Positions 25,911-39,099 of a DNA stretch of 64,000 nt are shown one piece after another. A program made the translations under genes and the position numbers. How positions within the stretch are numbered: the stretch's first letter is position 1; every line of letters starts with the position of its first letter. Source of the stretch: Paraphaeosphaeria minitans (lineage: Eukaryota > Ascomycota > Dothideomycetes > Pleosporales > Didymosphaeriaceae). The stretch lies in contig WJXW01000006.1 of the NCBI GenBank assembly GCA_015832175.1, positions 1,922,001 to 1,986,000 of the forward strand. Direction: 5' to 3'. The notes under the pieces are model-generated. The model was not told where the DNA came from and made no database searches. It was given only the letters and a program-made list of their open reading frames with translations.

Positions 25911-26820
25911 TTATAGGGGTGCGAGAATCTCCTCTATAATTAGTAGTAGGAGATTCTCTCTATTCTCCTCCTCTCTTTCTCTCTATAGTAGGTAATTCTT
26001 TACCCTATTTACCTCCTCTACCTCTCCTTTAATTAGTAGTAGGTAATAGCTTACTCTAGCCTCCCCTCTTTTAATTAGTAAGAGGAGAAGTATTTACTTA
26101 GCCTCTACTCTACTTTAGAGCTAATAGGCTACTTATCTAGCTATTTTAATTAAGGTATTAGCTGCAACCGCGCTACTCTTTAATAAGTAAAGTAGAAAGG
26201 TAATTACTCTATCCTCTACTAAAGATTAGCTAGGAGAAAGGGAGTAGAATAGTAGCTATATACTAAGCTTACTTCTCTTAACTACTAGTAGAAAGAAGAG
26301 CTTATAAAGCTACTTTAACTTTCTTACATAGTTTAGTAATTAGCCTCTCCTATAAAAAGTATTAGCTAAATCTAGAATAAATCTTAGAATAAAAGCTTAT
26401 ATTAGCACCTTTTAATAGTTAATAGTAGATAAAATCTATAGCTAGAGTTTAAATATGCAGCTAGCTATAGAAATAATTAGTAAAATTAGCTAAAGTAATA
26501 AAATAACCCTATATATAGTAGTGTAAGAGTAGGTAAAGTAGGTATAGTAGCGCCTACCTAAGCTTAAAGCGTTATTATAGCAGTATTTATTACTTTTTTC
26601 TACTAGAGCTCCTTTTAAGTAGCCTAAGCAGCTTACTTATCTAAGAGTACTAAGCGATTACTAAGGGCCTAGAGCTAGGGCAGAAGGAACTAGTAGAGTA
26701 GAAGAAGTAAAAGGATTTTAGTAGGAGGATTAGGAGCTTTATTTAGTAGCTTTTACAGCCTTTACTATATATGCTTTAGCTAAATTATTAAATATCTAAA
26801 AGAGTTAGCAAAGCTCTAAA
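25911..26820 (-). pseudogene. ORF antisense to copia copy 2 (same family as 6960-7866)
   Basis: Reverse-complement counterpart of the frame at 6960-7866, with the same stop position (complement of TTA at 25911) and the same charged C-terminal segment. RIP has added stops inside. A (purine)n run at 25,796-25,850 separates it from the pol end. The DNA encoding the C-terminus contains several similar blocks of the TTTAATTAGTAGTAGG type, so part of this protein was built of short repeats. Confidence 0.45.
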
Positions 26821-27469
26821 TAACAGAAAAAGTATAAGATAATAATTAGAAGAAAATAACCTACTATAAAGTAGTAGGATTTAAAGGCTTAAACTAGTAG
26901 GCTTAAATTAGATAGGAGGTTAAAGCGTTAAAAGTAAAAGATTAAAAAGAGAAGATTAAGCGCTAGTAAAAGGCTTATATACTCTACTACTTATCTAATT
27001 ATTAAGCGCTAAATACGCTCCTTCCTTACTACTTATTTCTTTTACTACTATTTCTTTCTAATTAAAACACGCCTGTCTATTATACTTACTAGCTAGTAAG
27101 AGCGGGGAAATTATTTCATAGTTAATAGGAAGTAAGTAAAAAAAGTAGTAGAATAAAAGCGTTTACGCTCTAGGCCTTTATACCACGCTTATAAGCTCCT
27201 AACCTACTAGAAGAAGAGATTCTAGACACAATTTATAATAGGATTTGTAATTTAAAAAATAAACAGTAATTATTTTACTATTACAATAAGTAGGGGGTGA
27301 TAGAATCGCTGTTCTTAAGATAAAGAGATTTATAAGAATAATTCTTAATAGTTTTTTAATTTTTAAACAGCCTTTAGATAGTTTTTTAAAGATCTTTAGA
27401 AAGGATCTAGACAATTACAGATTACTTCTTAGGATAGGTAATCTGCTTTAAGTAATCACCTAGGGGGTG

Positions 27470-27664
27470 TGTTAAAGTAAAACACTTACTTCTATAATTC
27501 TTTCTAGATCTACTAATTTATATTATAGGATTCTTGCTAAGAGGCTTGTTTCTTTTGTATATAGTCTGCCCTTTCGGCATCCTTTCCTACAATTAGCTAT
27601 TTGTATTCTTTACAACTCTGCTCCTGAATATCCTATAATAGTTCGAGCCCTTTTTACCACAACA
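27470..27664 (+). repeat. Copia copy 2, 3' LTR
   Basis: 195 bp, TGTTAAAG...CCACAACA with intact tips, followed by target copy GTTAA. Confidence 0.92.
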
Positions 27665-27669
27665 GTTAA

Positions 27670-30600
27670 TAAGGAAAGGATTCTCCTACTATTTAGTAAC
27701 CCCTTTCTATAAAAAGGCAATATCTACCTTTAATACAGCTTATAAATATAGCGCTAAGGCTATACTATAGCTTTAACATAGCTTATTACTATAAGGGACT
27801 TTAAAAATAATATAGAGTATACTAGCTTAGAATTATTTCTTCTAATAGTTTTATAAATAACTAGTATAACCTTAGAGCACTTAGTCTGTATTAATAAAGC
27901 GCGTGTAGCGTAGGTACTACGTATCCTTAACGTATTATATAAATATAGTAACATATTTAATAAAAAAGCAGCGTCTACTCTACTAAATTTTAAAGAATCT
28001 AATTATGCTATCCCTATTATAGAGGGAAAAGAACCTCCTTATAGACTACTTTATAATCTCTTAGAGCAGGAGCTTAAGGTACTTTAAAAGTATCTAGAAG
28101 ATCCCCTAAAGAAGAAATAGATTAGGTATAGCACTAGCTTAGCTAGAGCGCTAATTTTATTTGCCCCTAAAAAGGATAGTATACTATAGCTTTATATAGA
28201 TTATTAAAGCCTTAATATAATTACTATTAAAAATTATTACCTACTACTTTTAGTTAGAGAGACGCTTAACTGCCTATTAGGCGTATACTACTATACAACC
28301 CTTTATTTTTATAACGCTTACTATAGAATTTAGATCTAAGTAAGAGATAGGTAGAAAACTTTATTATTAACTTATTATAGCTACTTTAAATACCTAGTAA
28401 TACTATTTAGCTTAACTAATACCCCTACAAGCTTCTAGGCATATATTAATAAGGCACTAGCGCTATACCTAGATTATATATATATTATATATCTAGATAA
28501 TATACTTATCTATACCTATAATAAGGATTTTATACTTTACTAGTGCGCTATCTACGCTATGCTTAAATTACTGTGTAAAGCTAAACTTTTTATTAATATA
28601 ACTAAGTATATATTTGCTTTAGGCAAAGTCTACTTCCTTAGTTTTATTATAATTATATAAAGAATCTACGCTAACCTTACGCGTATAGTAACTATTATAA
28701 AATAGCTACAGCTAACTAGTATCTAAGAGCTCTAGTTATTTCTAGGCTTTATAAATTTTTATAGGCGATTTATTAACGTATATACGCGAGAAACTACTCC
28801 TCTCTTAGACCTACTTAAGAAGAACTAAGTGTTCTAATAGTTAGTAGAGGCTATTAATACTTTTAAAATGCTTAAAACGCGCTTTTTAAGTACGCCTGTT
28901 TTATACTACTTTAACTCTATATTGCTAATCTAATTAGAGACTAATATATTTACTTTTATAATATACAGTATCCTTTCGCAGCTATTTAAGGACTAAAAGT
29001 AGTATCTAGTTACCTTTGTATTAAAGAAGCTTTAAGCTATAGAGCTAAATTATAAGATATATAACTTTAAGCTCCTTACTATTATCTACTACTTTAAGTA
29101 ATAAAGATATTATCTAGATAGCATATAGCACATAATTTAAGTGCTAAGTGATTATAATAACTTACGTAGTATACGCGCTCTACAGAAGCTAAACCTATAA
29201 TAAGTATAATAAGTAATGTATCTAGTAGCTTTAAATTTTAAAGTAAAGCACTATCTAGAGAAAATAAATCTAGTAGATAGACTATTAAAGAGGGTAAATT
29301 ACGTATAGAAGAACCTATTACTAACCTATTTATTGCCTACCCTATAGAACAAAATACTGTAGAGGACTAAGTATAGTAGAGTAAGTAGATCTATAAATAA
29401 GCCAAGCTTGTTAGGCGTATATAAAACGTATATTACTAATATTTATAGAGCTATAAAGGTCCCTACTACTAGTGCTATAGTGTGTACGCTATACGTACTA
29501 CGCTTACTAGCTAGAGTATTAGTTAGTAGTAAACCTATAATAAAAAAGTCTAACTTTATTACTAAAGTTTAGTAGTTTTAGCAAAGGAACGCCTTTACTA
29601 TTAAGCGTATTACTAGCTTAAGGCGTAAAAGAAGTACTTAAAGTAGTAGTAAGGTATAAGTATAGCGCCTTAATAAATTAGAAGTCCTAAGATATAATAG
29701 TAGATTATACATCCTAGATAAACTAGTAATTAGGTAAGAGATTTTATTCTAGCACTATAATATATATATAGTAGGCCACTTTAGTGTACGTAGAACGCTT
29801 AAGGCTATTAAAAGGACCTACTATTAGCCTTTTATAGGTTAAGATGTTTAGAAGTATATAAGGACTAATACTATTTACTAAAGGAGTAAAGCTCTAAGGC
29901 ATAGTAAGTATAGCTAGCTATTACCTCTTCTAACGCCAAAGGATATCTTTAAGGAAGTTTTACTAGACTTTATAACTAGATTTCTACTAGCAAAGAATTA
30001 AGGCAGCTACGCTTTTAATGCAATCTTTATAATTATATACTACTTCTCTAAGATAGCTATCTATATCCCTACACAGAAAATATAGGATATAAAGGAATTT
30101 ATAGAAGCCTACTTCTAAGAGGTTATTTTAAAGTTTAGTATTTAGAAAAGTATTATATTTAATAGGGGCTCTACCTTTACCTCTACTTTTTAGGCAGAAA
30201 TATACTACTAAGTATAGGTAAAGCGTAGACTTAGCACTACTTTCTACCCTTAAATAAACAGGCAAATAGAGCGCTAGAATTAAACGCTTAAATAATACCT
30301 CTACATGTTTATTACACCTCTATAAATAAACTAGGTTAAACTACTCTTAACAGCTTAATTTATATACAATAACTCTATTTATAATTTAATAAAAATAACG
30401 CCTTTCTATATAGTATATAGTAAGCAACTTATTCTTACTACGCCTCCTATAGACAGTAAGCTAGAGGGGGAGCTACTAGATATAGTTAAGAGAGTAAAAC
30501 GTATACACAGTGTACGTATATTACTTATAAAGCACCTATACTTAGCACAAAAGTATTAGAGCTAGTACTATAATAAGAAGTATAAGTAAAACTTATTCTA

Positions 30601-30988
30601 GAAAGGCGACTTAGTCCTACTTAGTATAAAGAATATACACATGCCTTAATAACTAAGTAAGAAGCTATTAGGAAAATTTATTAGGCCCTTCTAAGTATAG
30701 GACGCAGTTAGAATATAGGTATACTGCCTACTCCTTCTACTATACTATTATATTTATAACGTGTTTTATATTTCCCTTCTAAAATAATAGAAACTAAGGC
30801 TAGGAGTAGAAGATATTAATACCTAGCTACTAGAGGTTACACCTAAAAAAGGAGAAGCCTAAAAAGTAGAAGAAATCCTAGCTAACTAAATAAAAAAGAG
30901 GTAAAAGCAATACGTACTCTACTAGAAAGGCTATAATAAGACTTAGGACACCTAGATTCTAGAGTTAGACTTTAAAGAGATAAATAAC
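27670..30988 (+). pseudogene. G2 pol relic: protease end, RT, RNase H, integrase, chromodomain start
   Basis: Read through TAA/TAG stops, one frame gives the conserved Ty3/gypsy blocks in order. The RT entry is IIEGKEPPYRLLYNLLEQEL near 28010. It is followed by APKKD...LYIDY (about 28160), a YLDN version of the YLDD catalytic box at 28489-28500 (GAT to AAT on the opposite-strand RIP pattern), RNase H (about 28,930-29,310), an integrase zinc-binding HxxxH-like segment near 29,750-29,880, and an integrase core with LLDFITRFL near 29,960. The chromodomain begins near 30,840 (VEEIL...) and is interrupted at 30988. This domain order defines the chromovirus branch of Ty3/gypsy. It is certainly non-functional. 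Confidence 0.82.
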
Positions 30989-31182
30989 TGTTAAAGTAAA
31001 CACTTACTTCTGTAATTCTTTCTAGATCTACTAATTTATATTACAGGATTCTTGCTAAGAGGCTCGTTTCTTTTATATATAGTCTGCCCTTTTAGCATCC
31101 TTTCCTACAATTAGCTATTTATATTCTTTATAACTCTGCTCCTAAATATCTTATAATAGTTTAAGCCCTTTTTACTATAACA
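30989..31182 (+). repeat. Copia copy 3, 5' LTR
   Basis: 194 bp, TGTTAAAG...TATAACA. Confidence 0.9.
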
Positions 31183-31249
31183 GTTATAAGCCTAGCGCTT
31201 AGAATGTAGGAGAATTCTCCCTACCTACTTAGTAACACTTAAATTATTA

Positions 31250-34200
31250 TATAGCACTCTATTTAGAACCTCTCTATAATATAACCCCCCTATTTCTAAT
31301 TACAAAAATTATTAAAATAGTAGAAGTATAGCTTATTAATTACGCTAGCTAGCCCTACTAGTTTGTCTAGCTTTAATTCTAAGTAAACTTAAAAGGAATC
31401 TAGAACTAAATTAACTTAGAGGCGATTAACGCTCTAGTAATTAATTATATAAAGCTAGAACAACCTCTGCTTCTACAGAAACTATTACTAATTATAGATA
31501 TAGCCTCTATAGTGAGTATTTAATTATATAAAGCAGAGCTTACTAAGTATAAAATAGATAAAAAAAGCTTTTCTTTATAAATAGCAAAATATAGAGCAGC
31601 AGTTTTAGACTAGTAGTAGACTATACTAAGATATAGAATCTCTAGACTTAAGTAAACGCTATAGTATCGCCTAATCTGCTTACTCCTGCTATAATTGCTC
31701 TAGTTAATACACGCTATACTACGCTTTAGTCTCTAATTTAACTCTTAAAGGAAGATCTCGCACTAAGTAAAGAAGCTATATAGAATAATATTTAAACTTT
31801 ATACTGCGCTTATTTTAAGAAGGCTAAGTAGGTAAGATAAAGTCCTAAAACCTAGTTTAAAGAGTACTAGCTCTTCTATTAAAAAGTAAAGACTTACTTA
31901 ATTAGTAAAATTAGTGAACTACTTACTACCTAAGATTTCCTAAATATAATTACTACGTATATAGCACTAAATTAGGCCTAATTAATAAACTAATAGCTAA
32001 TCTAGGATAAGACGCTAGGACAGAATTAGATTACGCTAAATAATCTAGGGAAGGTATTTTTAGCGCTTATCTAAGAGTATTTAATCTAATCTAGTTCTAA
32101 TAAAATAAGTAGGGTATTCGCTACTTTTAATAGATTATTAAGACAATTTACTAACTCTAATAGTTCTAGTTTATCTAATTAGACAAAGAAACAACTAAAC
32201 TGTCCCTATAAGCCCTATACTTATAGGTAGAAACTAATAGAGTGCTAAAGACTTTAAACTGCAATAGCTAGATTACCTTAGGATAGAACATTGTTATTTA
32301 ATCTTACTAATAAAGAAAAATTAGAAATTCTTAATTAACTTAAGCAGCCTAAATGGTTAAACCTTTGTAATGTAATTACAAAGATAGGATAGAATAAGAA
32401 ATAATCCTCTACTAGGACTATTAAGTATCCTAGTAGTATTACTACTGCTCTACTAAACCTATTTAATCTGCCTATAGATAATAGAGTATTAGGTGTCTAC
32501 TCTACTCTATATTCTAACGCTTATTCTCTATTAGAATGTATAATACTAGATAGTAATATAGTAGTTTACCTAGTTAATAATTGCAAAAGACTTATTCCTA
32601 GGACGTTTTAATTATTAAATAAGAGTGTAGAGGCAGGTATATAAAGCCTCTTAATCTTAGAAATTAGTAATAGACTAATTAAGAACGCTTTACATAGGAA
32701 AAATAGGAGATTTATAGAAGATCTACTACTCTAAGGAGTAAGACTAGTAGAAGGCTTTTATATAAATATTATATTAGAAGCTTATTTAAAGAAAGTAAAA
32801 ATTTAGTACTTTAGTTTAGATTACACTTTTAGGATTAGAAGTCTAGAATAAAGTGTTATTTTAGTAGACCTAAGATATAAGTATAACCTTACTTTCCTAT
32901 AATATAAGCTAATCTACTTTTCTTTAATTATTATAAGTATAACTACTAAAGGATTATTCTAGGTTAACATTAAGAGATTAGATTCTAAGGACCTCTAGCA
33001 CCTTTAAGTAGGGTATATAAGAAGTAAAGCCTTATAAGCTCTAGTAACTGCAGCCTAAGGTGTAAAGATTACTAGAATATTAAGAAAAGATTATAAGCAC
33101 TATACTTCTATACACGTAACCTAGGTAACTTCTAAAAGACCTAGAGAATAATTACCTAGGCTATTTTACTTATTATCCTAGGATCTATTTAATATGCCTA
33201 CTACTTAAAATAGAGAAAACTAGTTTTTGCTAATTAAAAAAGATTTTAGTAAGAAACTTTATATTTTTAATCTTAGAATAAAAACACTTTCTTAGATAAT
33301 AAGAGTGTAGTAGAATTTTTTAGCTCTTATTAATATAAAATATAAGCTTTAAATTATAAAAATTTACTAAGATAATAATACAGTAACACTTCTATAGAGA
33401 GAGAAATCCTAGTACGAATTTTGGGCTAATTAGGAAGAGATAATAATTAGTAGACTACTACTCTATATATATAAGCCTAATAGTGCTATAGAAAGAGTAG
33501 GCTAGGAGCTTATAATAAAAGTAATTAAAATATAAATAAGTGTAAATCTGCTATTAAATCTCTAGCCTAAGATTATATAAGCAGTATGCTAGCTCTAAAG
33601 AATAATTCCTAGCCTAGTATTAGGCTATTAATCACCTAATAAAACGTTAGATGCTTAGTTTAAATAATATTTTTATTATTTTAAACTAGTAAAAATATAA
33701 TATAGGATAGCTAATCTTTATCTAAACTAGAGTGCTGTCTACGCCTATAGCTGCTAAGCTTACCCTTTAGATTAAGAGCGTATAGCTAGGTAAGATAGAA
33801 GAGGATTTAAAGTGAATTCTAGGGGCTATATTAGATATTTAGTAAGCTATAAAGCTTCTAATTTCTACTAAATATAGATTCCTTAGCTTAATTAGGTAAT
33901 TACTACACAAAATGTAAAGTTTAATAAGTCCTTATTTTATAAAGGATTAGAGAAATAATCTATTTTAAAAATAGAAGCGTTAAAAATAGTAGAAAGTCTC
34001 TAAGAAGGAGAGCTAAATAATTTAGGAGAAGCGTATAAAAACGCGCTTAATATTCTTCTTAAAATAAATAAGTATATAAGAACTACTACTAGACTTATAG
34101 GTAACTCTTAGGTAATTAAAAGCAAAGTAGGCTAGCTAAGTAATTAGGAACCTAAAGTACCTACTACTAAGTAAGCTATAGGCTTAGCTAGCTAGTACTT

Positions 34201-36440
34201 AAGAATTTACTTAAGTAAGAAAGAAAGTATAGGACTTATAACCTCTAATTAGACACTAGAGCTAGGTAATCTTAGAGGTAATCTATTAAGCGATTAAGAG
34301 ATATCTAGTAGCCACTAGAATACTACTAGAAGAGCTAGCCCGCTAGAATTTAGAGATTTAATACTCTATTTATTAGTAGAAACTAATTAGGTTACTAATT
34401 AACCTAGCGTAGATAACTTAATTACGCTAGATAAAGTAGATAACCTACTAGCGTACTAAAGGTGAAGGCAGATCTATTTAGAGGTAAGTAAAATAAGTAG
34501 GCGAAATTATAGTAAAGTACTAGAAATTAACTAACTAATAAATTGCTATCTACTATTACAAAGATTAAAAAAGTAAAATAATTAGGATAATTAGCTAGAG
34601 GGTAGGTACAAGCTAGGTGCTTATACACTAATTACTAATTATCTTTAAAGTAATTTTAATATAATATTAGAGTACACGTTTATACTAAAAGTAGTAGAGG
34701 CCTAGTCTAAGCAAGAAGAATATATTATACTAAATATAATAGTATTTGCTTCTATACTTAGAAAGACGCCTAGAGCGTCTTATGCAGCTTAGACTTATAG
34801 AGATAAGCTTAAACTAGAGCTAACCCTATAAAAACACCTTTATAATTATTTATATAGGAAGCTATTCCTCCTTACTGCTTATAAGGAGATCTTAACTTTA
34901 TAAGATAAAAGTACTTAGATAGAGATTAAATAATTAGAGGTATTAGAGCGACTACTCCCTTTAAAGTAGGTTTTTACCTATAAGTTTAATTAAAATAAAT
35001 ACTTTAAAAAGTGCAAAGCTTAAATTATTATAAAAAGAGATCTTTAGAAAAAGAATACTCTCTACTCTACCTATATAACTACCTTAGTAGTAAGATCTTT
35101 TTAATTAGCTATAGCTCTAGTAGTAGAATTTAATCTAGAGATCTTATAATTTAATGTAGTAGGAGCGTTTCTAAATACTCTTATTATAGCCACTAATCTA
35201 GTAACTAGTAAATTACTTAATAGTTTTAAAAAGCTAAGAAAGTCTATAAGATTAAATTAAGCTTTATATAGCTTAAGAGATTTACTACTTCTTTAGTATA
35301 AAGAATTTATAGGATTACTTTAATTTTATAGACTCTTAGCTTCGCTAAAAGAGCTATGCCTTTTCTTTAATAGTAATTAAAGTATTATTATTCTATTTTA
35401 TATTAATAACATTCTTCTTCTCTATTATAAGAGTAAAGAAAAAAAAGCCCTAGATTTTTAAAAGAAGATTGCAAATAAATATAAGATTAAATTAAAAGGA
35501 CTAGTAGAGTGGTTTCTAGGTGTTTAAGTAATTAGGGACAGAGAAGTAAGATTAATTTCTCTAGTCTATAATAACTATATTAATAAGATTACGAAAAAGT
35601 TAAACCTTTTAAACTCTAGGAGCTTCCCTCCTATGCTTCTATTAGTAGAAGATCTTGTTCTAAGTATAAGAGAAGCTACTCCTTAAGAAATAAAGCTCTT
35701 TTAAAAATAGGTAGAATTAGCTCTCTACATAGTAATTATGCTACGCCTAGATATAGCCTTTATAGTGTTAAAGCTATCACACTTTCTAATAAATCTAAGT
35801 AAAGAACACTTTACTACTATTAACTGTGTAATCCTTTACCTCTATTAAACTAGATAGCAGGCTATAGTCTTTAGTAGCTATAATAGACCTAATCTACTAA
35901 TATATAGAGATGCCTTTTCTGCTAATAATGTAATATTACAGCAATCTTTCTATAGATATATTATTCTATTATTTAGAGGAGCTATCCTATAGAAAGTAGC
36001 TTAATAGAACATAATTACTACTTTAATAATATAGTAGAGCTTCTAGTGCTTAAATATATAAGTAAAGAAGCTATTGCGATTAAGAGATTTTTTACTAAGC
36101 TTACTCTAGATCTAGGACCTTTATAGAAAGTCTATTATAATAATATTTAAACTATTTATTTAGTAATTAGAAAGAACAAAAAAATCACTACTTAACTACA
36201 CTATATAGATATTTAGAATATATAGTTGCAGTAAAAGTATATAAAAGCATTATTTTAAGTAGAATATCTTCTAACTAGCGAAATGCTAGCAGATAGCTTT
36301 ATAAAGGCTCTTACTTATTAGTAGTTTAATAGATTTAAAAGGCTATTAAATCTATAAGATATAAGTATAATAATTTTAGAATAAGAGTAGGTAAGTAGAG
36401 AATTAATCTATTAACTACCTAGAATTATTAATTTAGAGCT
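31250..36440 (+). pseudogene. Copia copy 3 gag-pol relic
   Basis: Same domain order as copy 2: gag, protease (near 32,545-32,580), integrase (about 33,150-33,660), RT (about 34,900-35,750, with an FYINNI version of the catalytic box near 35,396-35,412), and RNase H (about 35,850-36,300). Stops are TAA/TAG only. It differs from copy 2 mainly by transitions and a few small indels. Confidence 0.82.
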
Positions 36441-36559
36441 AGGAAATAAAAAAAGAAAAAGAAAAAAAAGAAAAGATTAGAGAGAAAATAGGAATTAGAG
36501 GAAAAAAATATTAAAAAGCTTATCTATAAGCTTATAGACCCTCTTCGTCCTCTACTTAA

Positions 36560-37455
36560 TTATAAGGGTGCGAGAATTTCCCCTATAATTAGTAGTAAGA
36601 AATTCTCCCTATCTTTTTCCTCTCCTCCTCTCTGTAGTAGGTAATTCCTTACCCTATCTACCTCCTCTACCTCTCCTTTAATTAGTAGTAGGTGATAGCT
36701 TACCCTAGCCTCCCCTCCTTTAATTAGTAGGAGGAGAAGCACTTACCCTACTTTAGAGCTAATAGGCTACTTATCTAGCTATTTTAATTAGTGTATTAGC
36801 TATAACTACGCTACTCCTTAATAAGTAGAGTAGAAGGGTGATTACTCTATCTTCTACTAAGAATTAGCTAAAAGGAAGAGAGTAGAATAGTAGCTATATA
36901 CTAAGCTTACTCCTCCTAACTACTAGTAGGAGGAAGAGCTTATAAGGCTATTTTAACTCTTTTATATAGCTTAGTAATTAGCCTCTTTTACAAAAAGTAT
37001 TAGCTAAACTTAGAAAGAATTTTAAAATAAAAGCTTATATTAGCACTCTCTAATAGTTTATAGTAGATAAAATCTATAGCTAGAGTCTAAATATATAGCT
37101 AGCTATAGAAACAATTAGTAAAATTAGCTAAAGTAATAAGATAATCTTATATATAGTAGTGTAAGAGTAGATAAAGTAGGTATAGTAGCGCCTATCTAAG
37201 CTTAAAGTATTATTATAGTAGCATTTATTACTTTTTTCTACTAGAGCTCTTTTTAAGCAGCCTAAGAAGCTTACTTATTTAAGAGTACTAAGTAATTACT
37301 AGGGGCCTAGAGCTAGGGTAAAAGGAGCTAGTAGAGTAAGAGAAGTAGGAGAATCTTAGTAGAAGAATTAGGAGCTTTATTTAGTAGCTTTTATAGCCTT
37401 TACTACGCGTACTTTAGCTAAGTTATTAGATATCTAAAAGAGTTAGTAAAGCTCT
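36560..37455 (-). pseudogene. ORF antisense to copia copy 3 (same family as 6960-7866)
   Basis: Best-preserved C-terminus of this antisense frame: 36560-36742 is open for 60 codons and very rich in Leu, Glu, Arg and Lys (for example KGEVEEVDRVRNYLLQRGGE). The upstream part, toward 37455, is broken by TAA/TAG. It lies opposite to pol, between RNase H and the 3' LTR. The conserved stop position in all three copia copies argues that the frame was real before RIP. No known family recognised. Confidence 0.5.
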
Positions 37456-38107
37456 AAATAATAGAAAGAATGTAAGGTAATAATTAGAAGAAGAGAACTT
37501 ACTATAAAGTAGTAGGATTTAAAGGCTTAAACTAGTAGGCTTAAATTAGATAAGAAGTTAAAGTGTTAAAAGTAAAAGATTAAAAAGAGAAGATTAAGCA
37601 CTAGTAAAAGGCTTATATACTCTACTACCTATCTAATTATTAAGCGCTAAATGCGCTTCTTTTTTACTACTTATTTCTTTTACTACTACTCTTTCCTAAT
37701 TAAAACGCGCCTGCCTATTATACTTACTAGCTAGTAAAAGCGGGGAAATTACCTTATAGTTAATAGGAAGTAAGCAAAAAAAGTAGTAGAATAAAAGTAT
37801 TTACGCTCTAGGCCTTTATACCACGCTTATAAGCTCCTAACCTACTAAAAGAAGAGATTTTAAATATAATTTATAATAGGATTTGTAATTTAAAAGATAA
37901 ATAGCGATTGTTTTACTATTATAATAAATAGGAGGTGATAGAATCGCTATTCTTAAGATAAGAAGATTTAGAAGAATAATTTTTAATAGTTTTTTAATTT
38001 TTAAACAGCCTTTAGATGGTTTTTTAAAGATCTTTAGGAAGGATTTAGATATTTAAAGATTACTTCTTAGAATAGGTAATCCGCTTTAAGCAATTACCTA
38101 GGGGGTG

Positions 38108-38301
38108 TGTTAAAGTAAACACTTACTTCTGTAATTCTTTCTAGATCTACTAGTTTATGTTACGGGATTCTTACTAAGAGGCTCGTTTCTTTTATATATA
38201 GTCTGCCCTTTCGGCATCCTTTCCTACGATTAGCTATTTGTATTCTTTACAACTCTGCTCCTAAATATCCTATAATAGTTTAAGCCCTTTTTACCACAAC
38301 A
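38108..38301 (+). repeat. Copia copy 3, 3' LTR
   Basis: 194 bp, TGTTAAAG...CCACAACA, preceded by GGGGGTG (polypurine tract 38101-38107). Confidence 0.92.
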
Positions 38302-38770
38302 GAAGTATAAGCAAGAGTTATTCTAGAGAGGCAACTTAGTCCTACTTAGCACAAAAAATATACATATGCCTTAATAACTAAGTAAGAAGCTACTAAGAAA
38401 ACTTATTAGGCCTTTCTAAGTGTAGGACGTAGTTAGAACGTAGGTATACTGCCTACTTCTCCTACTACACTATTACATTTATAATATATTTTACATTTCC
38501 CTTCTTAAATAATAGAAACTAAGGCTAGGAGTAAAAGATATTAATACCTAGCTACTAGAGGTCACACCTAAAAGAGGAGAAGCCTAGGAAGTAGAAGAAA
38601 TCCTAGCTAAGTAAATAAGAAAGGGGTAAAAGTAATACCTACTCTACTAGAAAGGCTATAATAAGACTTAGGACACCTAGATTCTAGAGTTAGACTTTAA
38701 AAATATAGATAACCTAGTCTAAACCTTTAAAGAGAAAAGAGCTACGTATATAAAAAAGAGGTAAAGGATA
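38302..38770 (+). pseudogene. G2 integrase C-terminus and chromodomain relic (right copy)
   Basis: It encodes the integrase C-terminal region and a chromodomain with the VEEILA start near 38,600 and the QKGYNKTxDTxI segment near 38,650-38,690. It extends past the point where the left copy is broken, to a basic tail (EKRATYIKKR-like) near 38,740. Chromodomains at this position direct integration to histone-marked chromatin in chromoviruses. Broken by RIP stops. Confidence 0.7.
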
Positions 38771-38810
38771 TAATAAGAGTATATAGAACGCAGATATAAT
38801 ATATATTATT

Positions 38811-38865
38811 ATAGAGCACTATAGCTTATAGAGCACTTATAGCTTATAGAGCACTTATAGCTTAT
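38811..38865 (+). repeat. 18-bp tandem repeat, three units
   Basis: Units of TAGAGCACTTATAGCTTA, the first lacking one base, lie downstream of the G2 chromodomain. Confidence 0.8.
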
Positions 38866-39099
38866 TAGGGGTATTTACTTAAGGCCTATAGGCTAGCTTC
38901 TAAGAAGCGATCTAACTAAACTATACACTGCCTACACCCCTACTACTTATTATCCTTATTATTTTTACTATCTTTACTATTCTTACCTACTATACCTTTA
39001 GTAATAACCTCCTCTCTACTCTCTTTATTACTATTATCTAAGTCGCCCTTATTACAGCGAGGAGTAGACGCTAGATTAATCTAGGATAAATTGTTAGTA

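Larger units (their letters stand above)
20331..27664 (+). mobile_element. Complete Ty1/copia element, copy 2
   Basis: 7,334 bp with 195-bp LTRs (20331-20525 and 27470-27664). The target duplication GTTAA is exact (20326-20330 and 27665-27669). It is inserted into the G2 body in the same orientation. The order is gag, protease, integrase, RT, RNase H, then a 1.7-kb 3' region with an opposite-strand ORF, and a polypurine stretch (AGGGGG at 27462-27467) just before the 3' LTR. The internal region carries RIP stops in all frames. The 3' LTR is less mutated than the 5' LTR. Confidence 0.93.
5411..30988 (+). mobile_element. Ty3/gypsy chromovirus, family G2, left copy (split by two copia insertions)
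   Basis: Plus-strand G2 sequence survives in three pieces, 5411-6111, 20114-20330 and 27670-30988, which join exactly when the copia elements and their 5-bp target duplications (GAAAC, GTTAA) are removed. The order is gag with a zinc-knuckle-like motif, protease region, reverse transcriptase (Y-L-D-x box at 28489-28500), RNase H, integrase and the start of a chromodomain. The left copy stops in the chromodomain at 30988, where a third copia begins. All frames carry RIP-type stops. It is the oldest layer of this part of the nest. Confidence 0.85.
30989..38301 (+). mobile_element. Ty1/copia element, copy 3, chimeric flanks
   Basis: 7,313 bp with 194-bp LTRs (30989-31182 and 38108-38301) and an internal region collinear with copy 2. 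Unlike the other insertions it has no target duplication: the left flank ends ATAAC (30984-30988) and the right flank starts GAAGT (38302-38306). The right flank repeats G2 sequence already present on the left. This fits recombination between copia copies sitting at different places in two G2 elements. RIP-mutated throughout. Confidence 0.88.

Noticed and set aside
27199..27414. 71-codon minus-strand open frame near the copia 3' LTR
   Set aside because: Overlaps 3' non-coding sequence of copia copy 2; upstream of, and not in line with, the antisense Cys-cluster frame; broken in the other copia copies.
27760..27954. 64-codon minus-strand open frame
   Set aside because: Shadow of the plus-strand G2 protease/RT linker region.
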